Source of the DNA: Owenia fusiformis
Lineage: Eukaryota; Annelida; Polychaeta; Sabellida; Oweniidae
Direction: 5' to 3'
Length of the DNA stretch: 25,000 bases
Assembly: GCA_903813345.2 (NCBI GenBank)
Contig: CAIIXF020000261.1
Location: 1 to 25,000 of the forward strand
The translations under genes and the position numbers were made by a program. Positions within the stretch are counted from its first letter, which is position 1. The number at the start of each line of letters is the position of its first letter. The notes under the pieces are model-generated. The model was not told the origin of the DNA and did not search any database. It worked only from the letters and a program-made list of their open reading frames with translations. Below, piece after piece: positions 10,801 to 19,800 of this stretch.

Positions 10801-13800
10801 AGTCTTTTGATAAGCCCCCTGTCCTTAAACCTTCCAAGGTCCAACTTAAAAGTCCAGGTGGTAATGTAGCCTGTGTTGGTAAGTTTTCTGGGACAATTGA
10901 CCTAGACAACAAACGTTTTAAGACAGATATACATGTAGCTGACATGACCTCAGACATGAGTCTTTTATCGAGGGGATGTGCCATCGGGATGGGTTTGGTT
11001 CGGCGTGTTCAGTCAATTGAAACATCATCTGAAATGTATGGTGAGATTGGTAAAATTAAAACTGACCCTGTCAAGATAAATTTGAAGGATGATTCCCAGC
11101 CGTACAGTGTGAGTATTTCGCGAAGGGTAAGTTTGCCTATGATGCCGCGTGTACAAGATAAATTGAAAAAACTTGAGAATTTGGGTGTCATTTCAAGAGT
11201 AACAAAGCCAACAGAATGGTGTGCTCCTATGGTTGTTGTTGAGAAAAAGTCAGATCCAGAACCTAGAATATGTGTAGATCTCAGAAATTTGAATAAATCT
11301 GTGAAAAATGAAAAATTCATGTTGCCTTCTGCTGAGGATTTGTTTCACAAAATGCAGGGCTCTACAGTGTTTACAACTCTAGATGCGTCCAATAGTTTTT
11401 GGGGATTAGTGTTAGATGAAGAAAGTTCATATTTAACAACTTTCATGACCCCATTTGGTCGATATAAATTCAACCGCGTTCCGTTTGGACTTTCATTCGC
11501 GAGTGAGTTGTATCAGCGTGTAATGGCCGGAATTTTGGAGAATCATGAAGGTGTTGAAAATATCATAGATGATTTGATAGTCCATGGCAAGGACAAAGCT
11601 GAACATGACAAGCGTTTGGAACGTGTTATGCAGACACTCAAGAAGGTAGGAATCAAGCTTAATAAGAAGAAATGTAAATTCCGTCAGTCGCGTGTTACTT
11701 TCTTCGGACATACAGTTACGAAAGATGGAATTAGTCCGTCAGATAGCAATGTGCAAGCTATACTGAAGCTCACTGTACCTACAAATGTCACAGAATTACG
11801 GAGATTTCTGGGTACAGCCAATTATCTTGCAAAGTTTATCCCGGGTATGGCTACGATAGCTGCCCCACTGTATGCGCTACTGCGGAAAGAGGTAAGTTTC
11901 ACATGGGAGTTGGCCCAGCAGGAATCCTTTGACAAAATTAAGGAATTGGTCACCCGTGCGCCCGTGTTAGCGTTCTATGATCCTAATAAACCTACAATTG
12001 TGAGTGCGGACAGTAGTAGTTATGGTATGGGAGCGTGTTTGTTTCAGGAACATTCAAATGGCCTCAAGCCAGTCTGTTACGCTTCGAGAAGTCTTAATGA
12101 TAGTGAGAAAAAGTACGCACAGATAGAAAAAGAATGTCTCGCGTCAGTATGGGCAACTGAACGTTTTGAACGGTTTCTCATTGGTCTCGATCGATTTGAA
12201 GTATTGACAGATCACAAGCCCTTAGTACCATTGATTAATATCAAAGACTTAGACAGAGTACCGATTAGATGTCAAAGATTGTTGATCAGGCTGATGCGTT
12301 TCAATGCAGTTGCTAGATATGTTCCAGGTAAGGACATGCATGTGGCAGATATGCTTAGTCGGGATCCAATAGAGGTAGGTAAATCTCTTGATACATCTCA
12401 TGAAGATATAGAGCAGTATCTCGCGTCGATAGATAGTGCTAGACCGATTGCGGATTACTTGCTTGAGAAAATCAGAGTAGAAACAGATGTAGACATTGTA
12501 TTACTGCGTGTGCGTGATTATGTAACGCATGGATGGCCAGAAAATATCAAGTCCGTTCCCCTGGTTGTTAAGACATTTTTCCCCGAGCGGAGTGCTTTGA
12601 GCCTATACAATGGTTTAATAACTCATGGAAATAGAGTGGTCGTACCAGTAGGTATGCAAAACTTGATTTTGAGTAGAATTCATGATGGTCACCTTGGTAT
12701 TACAAAATGCCGGAGTAGAGCCAATCAATCAGTTTGGTGGCCAGGTATGAGCTCACAAATAAAAGTCATGATAGAAAAATGTGAACATTGCCAATCAATC
12801 AAAAGTACACAGAGGAAGGAACCTTTGATGCCTACAGTTCTTCCCAAGCGTCCATGGTCCAAGATAGCTGTGGATTTATGTGAGTATGAAAATTGCCACT
12901 GGCTAGTAGTGGTAGATTATTTTTCGCGTTATCCGGAAATTGCTAAAATGAACAAAAACACAACTGCAAAAAGTGTCATAGACAGATTGAAGATTATTTT
13001 TGCAAGATTCGGTGTTTGTGAAACATGCATTTCAGATAACGGTCCGCAATTTACCAGTGCAGAGTTCAAAGAATTTGCGGAAAGGTACAATTTTATTCAC
13101 TGTACAAGTAGTCCACATTTTAGTCAAGCAAATGGTCAGGTTGAGAGGGGAGTCCAGATTTTGAAGCGTATTTTGTGTCAGGAAGATCCTTACCTAGCTT
13201 TATTAACTTATCGCGCTACGCCTCACTTTGCGACTGGAGCATCGCCAGCTCAATTGCTTATGGGTAGGCAAATAAAATCTACAGTCCCTACACTGCCTAG
13301 CAATCTCAACTCGAAATGGCCTAATCTCAGACAGGTAGCCTTAAATGACAAGACTGCTAAGAATATGTACAAAACCAATTATGACAAACATCATGGAGTG
13401 AGACCTTTGACTGAACTAGTACCGGGTTCACAAGTTTTATTGAAAACTGACCAGGAAAAGGGATGGAAAACAAGAGGTGTTGTCAAATGTAAACATAGTT
13501 CACCCAGGTCATATATTGTTGAGACTCCTAAGGGAACTTACAGACGTAACAGGCGTCACATAATGGCAATTCCAAGTCCCAGTCATAAAAGTCCCAGTCA
13601 TAAAAGTCCCAGTATAAATGGTCCTATGGTCAAATGTGCCAGTACATTTAGTCCCAAACCAGTCTTATACCACAGATCCAGAAGTCCAAGTCCACATAAT
13701 GATGATAATCTGATTTACAAATTTTGTAAGTCAAAACCAATTTTACATAACAGTGACACAAATCAGGGTCCATTAGAACAGATTGGTATATCAAGTCCAG

Positions 13801-16800
13801 TAGTTCACAAACCTGTAGATGTGTCTATGGATAGTCAAAACAATACAAGTGTGTATCGTGACACTAAAGATAGTGCACAGTTTACTGTTCCCAGTACCAC
13901 TATGTCACCCAGACATAATACAGTACCTACTCAGAGAGTCATTCAGACTAGATCAAAGTCAGGACTAGAGGTTAACAAACCAGCCAGATATGCTAATTGA
14001 TTGACATTATGTTATGATAAACATGCTTCAGATTAAGAGTTATGATTTGATATAATGCAGTGTGTTGCATTTGAAATATGATTTGATATTTAATGCAGTG
14101 TGTTGCATTTGAAATATGATTTGACATAATGCAGTGTGTTGCATTTTAATCATCGATATGTTTATTATACTTCAGAGTGACTTGACACTACAGCATATTA
14201 TGCAGTGTGATGCATTGATATAAAGACTGTTCAACTGTTTATATAAATGTGCTTTTGTATTATTCATGCTTGATAGACTCTTGAGTTTTCTCACATACTT
14301 AAAAAGGGGAGATGTCATATTATTGATTTATATGTAAATGCTCCATACAGGTGAGAGTATCCCCGGGAGTAGTTGATGTACTGTGAAATGATTTCGTACA
14401 GTGTAATTGATACATTGTAACATTAGATGACGTCATGAATAAATAATTAGTTTAGAACTCAAATATTGTTATGTAAAGTTGACAGTAATTGTCACTACCT
14501 AATAGGTGTTTGACAGATAATTTTTAATATTTCATCAGAAATGTGATTTTCACTGCCTAACTGACAGGGGTTTCATTAGCAGCAGGCAACATGCGATTTT
14601 CTCCGGTTGTTTTCCCAAACTCTCCTCTTGTTTTTAGGGAATTTTTCAACTTTTTCCATGTTAAATTTACGATTTCCATTAATTTTGCCTGTAGTTTTCA
14701 TTTATTTAGCCTGTTGTGAGAAATTCTAGTGAAACCCCTGCTAACAGGTGCTGGACAGATAATTTTTAATATTTCACGAAATACAGACAGAAGTCCAGTT
14801 ACTGCTAAATATGTAAACAATACAGAGTGTATCAATAAAAATGGTACAAGTACAACATTCTCAATATCTTTTATATAATTTGGGAATTTACCCTAAAAAT
14901 TAAATTGAATTCATAAAGAGCAAGCTCTTTCAATAGACTAGGTGCGAGTAGAAATAATCTTTATTTACGTCATTAAATATTCAAAATTCAGTCAAAGTGA
15001 TGTCATATTTGAAATCTGCATGTAATTAAAAGGTACATCTAAAAATATGGTTTATTATTATTTATGGAAAATTGTTTATCAACTTTGAAAATTTAATTAT
15101 TTTTGAAAATGTGACTTCTTGTTCGGGTTGATTCCCCATAGACCCCATGATACAAAATCACAAAAAGTGAAATATCTTTTCTTGTATTGGATAGATAACA
15201 TTTTCTTTTACTGGACATATTTCAGTTTGCATAACTATTAGATACATAAGGGTTATATGAAAATTGAATCATTAAAACAGATGTGATTTAAGTTTAAGGG
15301 AACTTTCTCCTATACCCGCCATACTATCTGACCCGAACGAGCCACCTGGTGGTGAATCTGGTAACTTCCTACTCGCATCTGCATTATTCATTTGAAACCA
15401 GCAGATTTAAAATCTTTCCCTGGATAACTACACAGGATAGATTTAATTGACTCGTGTGATATCTGATTGCTCCAGCTTCTCAGTGGTTAAAAACATCTTT
15501 ATTAAGTCACCCTGTAGTGACCCATGTGTAAAAGAAAAGAAACCAACATGCAGGCCCGTAGCCAGGGGAGGTTCAATGAGTGATCCCCTGGATTTTTTAT
15601 GAACTCCCACCCCTTAGAAAATCTTGGCTACTGGCCTGAACATGTGTGAGAGTTTGAATAATATTAGACTCACCTGGAATCTCACCTACTTCAGGGCCCG
15701 ACTTCAGACCTTTGGCACTGTCATATTCCACCTTGTATTTTTCTAGGTATCTTGATGCTTCTCTTTGATCTCCTGCAGAAAAAATGACAGATACATCAGT
15801 GTGCTAAATATCATGTCGCCATTCACCAAAATGCAATTGTAACAAAATTGGGAAATGTAAAATCAAAACATGTTGCCAATTTTGGCCAGACAGAATAATA
15901 GAACTTGGTCTGTTCTCTCCAAAAAGCAGTCAGTATGCAGTTATGATTTGGGCCAAGCCAAAATCAAGATGATCTATACCTTCTTCTCTCCAAGTTAAAT
16001 TCAATAGAATTTTCCATTTGTAATTTGTAAAAAGCCGTAATGAAGAGGAGATAAGATATGCCCTCAATTTAGGCAGTTGATTTACAGCAGAACTATCTCA
16101 CTTTAGAATAGCATGGGAATATCTTCCCTTTACATTTAGTCTCATCATTTACATAAGCTGGAGTCTGATTAGGGAAAGACAGACCCATCATCAACATTGT
16201 CTTGTCTATATATATATAATTTAATTACATGTAAATTGTATATATTTACCTGAGATATATCTTATTGTGGCCTGAAATTTTGGACTAGCTTTGTGGACCA
16301 CCAGTGTTCCGACAACCAAAGGTTTATCTTCAACTGGCCTCAGTCTGCTGAGCTGGGCAATTGCTCCCCTCTTGTCACTTCTGAATACAATGACACTCCA
16401 TTTGTCTGAAAAAGAGAAAACAACTGAACATGGGGCTGGTTTTAATTATAACTAGAAAGCAACAACTCAATGGAGTAGCAAATTCAGAATATAAATATTA
16501 ATATGTATTTCATATCTACTGAGGTTCTAGGTACATATCGAGCGGGAATATATACTGTACCTAGCCAAGGCCCGGGGCGGGATGGATACACGCTGTATCC
16601 ATCCCGGTCCCGCTCTTGAAATTTTTTTTTGCATTTTTTCACATTTTTTTCAAATTTTATTTTTCAAAATATGAGTTATATGAGTTTGAAAATCTCACAA
16701 ACTTAAAAAACACTTTATAACACCAAGAAAATGCATATCTTAAGTATATTTTTGAATTTTGGAACTTTATAGGGTATATGACGTACCTAGAACATCAGTA

Positions 16801-19800
16801 GGTATGAAATACATTTGTATGTACGGTCAGTTTTGGATACAGGGTTTATCCCAAGGGAAATATGTGTATATCCCGAGGTCCCTGCGGTCCCTCGGGATAT
16901 ACACATATTTCCCTTGGGATAAAACCTGTATCCAAAACCTCCCAGTACATAACCCTTATATATTATTTTTGAAATGCACACTTTCTGATTAAACTGACAG
17001 GTAGTATTTAGCATTTCATTAACCTTGTCAGAAAATTACAATTTCTAGGAAATGTCTTGCTTCAAATGTGAAAGGTTATAGAAGTGTGCCAGTTTAAAGA
17101 GTCGATCTAACTGGACCTAACAGACATATACAATTTGAATACATCTTGTATCTGTATATAGAAACCTATTTGAAATAAATAACTATATCCAATAACCCAG
17201 ATGCGAGTAGAAATAATCTTGATTTACGTCATTAAAAATTCAAAATTCAAAGTCAAAGTAATAACATATTTGAAATCTACATGTAAAATTACATCTAGAA
17301 ATGTGGTTTTAAAAAGTGTTTATCAACTTTGAAAAATTAATTTTCTTTGAAAATGTGACTTCTAGCTCGGGGAGATTCCCCATAGACCCCATGCTATAAA
17401 ATCACAAAAAATGAAATATCTTTTCTTTTAGTGGACAGATAATATTTTGCTTTCCTGGACATATTTTCATGAGTATAAGTATCAGACACATAAGGGTTAT
17501 ATGAAAATTGAGCCACTTAAATTGATAATATTCAAGTTTAAGGGAACTTTCTTATATACCTGCCATGTTAATTGACCCGAATCAGCCACCTGGTGGTGAA
17601 ACTGGTAACTACCTACTCGCATTTGGGTAATTTATAAGAATGTAAATTAGATGTACAGTTACTACAGTACTGTATATACATGCATATAATATAATTATGC
17701 AGAATGATTTTGCTCTCTCACTCTATTTCTTATCCAGAAGCAAAATATCAATGTCACTGACTGAGATTTCCCAAAGATGAATTATCAGCCATTAAAACTT
17801 AAATTAAACATTAAACACTGTAACTCACTGTATAAAGGACAAGGTGCAATTATTGGCAAATATCCCTATGGTCAAAATGAATCATTCGTAGGTGTAACAT
17901 GAAGAATAAAATGTCATATAATACTTTGGAAAATATTAAAGTGCTCGGACACACATAAGCTGAGATAGGGATCATTTCGTTCAGTAAGGTTGTATTGACT
18001 TACATGGGGCTGTGTTCCATTGACTTAACATGAGGATATCAGCAGATCTCAATAGAGGCCATTGGTTTCCATTGATTATCACAGAAATACCAAAAATTCA
18101 CTATGACCTGAATCGATTGCAAACTTAACTAGATTGGTAAATTGAACAAAGTTCAATTTAAGACTCCAGATTGATTTACTTGAGTAAAGAGCTGAGTAGG
18201 AAGCTGAGTACGTAGATGATTAAGTAATTGAGTAAGTAGCTGAGTAGGTAGCTGAGTAGGTAGCTGAGTAAGTAGCTGAGTAGGTAGCTGAGTAAGTAGT
18301 TGAGTAGGGAGCTGAGAAGTAGGTAGCTAAGTAGGTAGCCGAGTAGGTACGTAGGTAGGTAGGTAAGTAGGAATTGTTGAAAGTATATTTGATGGATCTG
18401 CATTGTGGATACTGGCAAATGTGAATTTTAAACAAATGTGAATTTTAAAATGGCATAGAATCTAAATTTGGAGTCGGATTGAAAGTTGATTTGCAGATTT
18501 GGATTCCTTAGATAATTCATAACTCATAAGTTAAATTTGGAGAAATTTTTATTTTGACCTACTTTTCGGACACCATATCTCAAAAGTGGGTCAAAATACT
18601 TTCTGAGGGCAGAAGGCTAACACTATAAGCACACTCTTTGCTACCTGTATACAAAATTTCGAAGCAAATCATTAAAGTGTAATGTCAGAATCGCAAAAAT
18701 AAGGTAAAACTATGAATTTGACCTAGATTTTGACCTAGGCATTTTGGTGTCCAAATTTTAAAGCTAGATAGCCTTCGAGGTCCCCTTCTTTTATACGCTT
18801 TCAGAATGTTAAGCTGTACTCAGTCTATATCTGGTATTTTACACTTCAAAAAAATCTTTTTTCTCATTGACATAACATGGGGGACCAAATTTAGCGATTT
18901 CTGAGCTTTCAAAACGCCATAACTTCCGAACCAAAAGTCGGATTAAAATTTGGTTTGCGGATTCGGATTCCTGAGAAAATTCTACCCTTAATTCATAAAT
19001 CATGTTAAATTTGGAGAACTTTTTGTTTTGACCTACATTTCGGACACCATATCTCAAAAGTGGGTCAAAATACTTTCTGACGGCAAAAGGCTAACACTAT
19101 TAGCATACTCTTTGCTACCTGCTTACAAAATTTTGAAGCAAATTATTAAAGTGTAGTGTCAGAATCGTAAAAATAAGGAAAACTATGAATTTGACCTAGA
19201 TTTTGACCTTTGACCTAGATAAAAATTTGACCTAATTTCCCAGAAACTAGGTCTTATCTCCTTACTGACCCTGTAAGTAGATTTAAGTAAGCTCTTCTAG
19301 TTACTGAGAAAAGGTGTTCGGAAAGAAAGAATAATAAGAAAACTGGCAAAAGCAATAGACTCCAGATTTTCAATCTGGAGTCTAATAATTTCACAAAACA
19401 ACACAAATGGTTTATCTCATCAAATGTGCAAATATGGAGTTTGCAATCGATTCAGGTCATACTTAAAATTAAAAGATTGTACATTTTTTCATCATTTTTT
19501 CCCCTACAAAATGGCTATAGAAAAATGCTCCAAAAACAACTTTTATACTTATCAAATATCATACAAGTTTGTAAAAACCAAAGATTATACTATTATATTT
19601 CATTATGTAGTAACATATTTGGATAAGATGCAGGGATGCGTAGGATGTAAATGGATTTTGGCAGACACAAAAATACTTCCTGGTTTGGAATCTATGCCTC
19701 TACACTTCATGATTGAATTATGACCCTAATAAGTGGCCTATACATCAATACAGTGCTGAATATAGGTCAACAAGATACAAGTGTGCATATAAATGTAATA

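Larger units (their letters stand above)
9467..14484 (+). mobile_element. complete Ty3/gypsy LTR retrotransposon
   Basis: A 5018-bp element with two 172-bp LTRs that begin TG, end CA and match at every base I compared. It is flanked by a 5-bp GTAAT target duplication (9462-9466 and 14485-14489). It has a PBS-like TGGTGTC directly after the 5' LTR, a single intact gag-pol ORF (9708-14000), 3' hairpin repeats, and a purine tract AAAAAGGGGAGA just before the 3' LTR. Pol order is protease, RT, RNase H, integrase, which defines Ty3/gypsy (Metaviridae). The Cys-rich Gag and the RRNRRHI tail after integrase resemble K02A2.6-like elements, probably the Mag lineage; that subclade is inferred. No env-like ORF is present. 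It lies antisense to the host gene. Confidence 0.97.
9359..15673 (-). other. 6.3-kb intron holding the Ty3/gypsy element and two MITEs
   Basis: Bounded by donor GTGAGT after 15674 and acceptor CTTTCAG before 9358, with matching phase 1. The retrotransposon (9467-14484), a hAT-like MITE (14565-14740) and a Harbinger-like MITE (about 14938-15383) make up most of it. Without the retrotransposon the intron would be about 1.3 kb, in line with its neighbours. Confidence 0.75.

Noticed and set aside
9467-14484. Endogenous retrovirus with envelope gene
   Set aside because: Only 300 bp of non-coding sequence lies between Gag-Pol and the polypurine tract, so no env is present.
16759-17014. Small ORFs on both strands
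   Set aside because: Created by the 48-bp palindrome; the two proteins are partial copies of each other.
18176-18435. Leu/Tyr-rich membrane-like ORF
   Set aside because: Translation of a 12-bp minisatellite with no gene context.
19357-19400. Helitron 3' end suggested by the 12-bp hairpin
   Set aside because: No CTRR motif follows within the expected distance and no matching TC start was identified.
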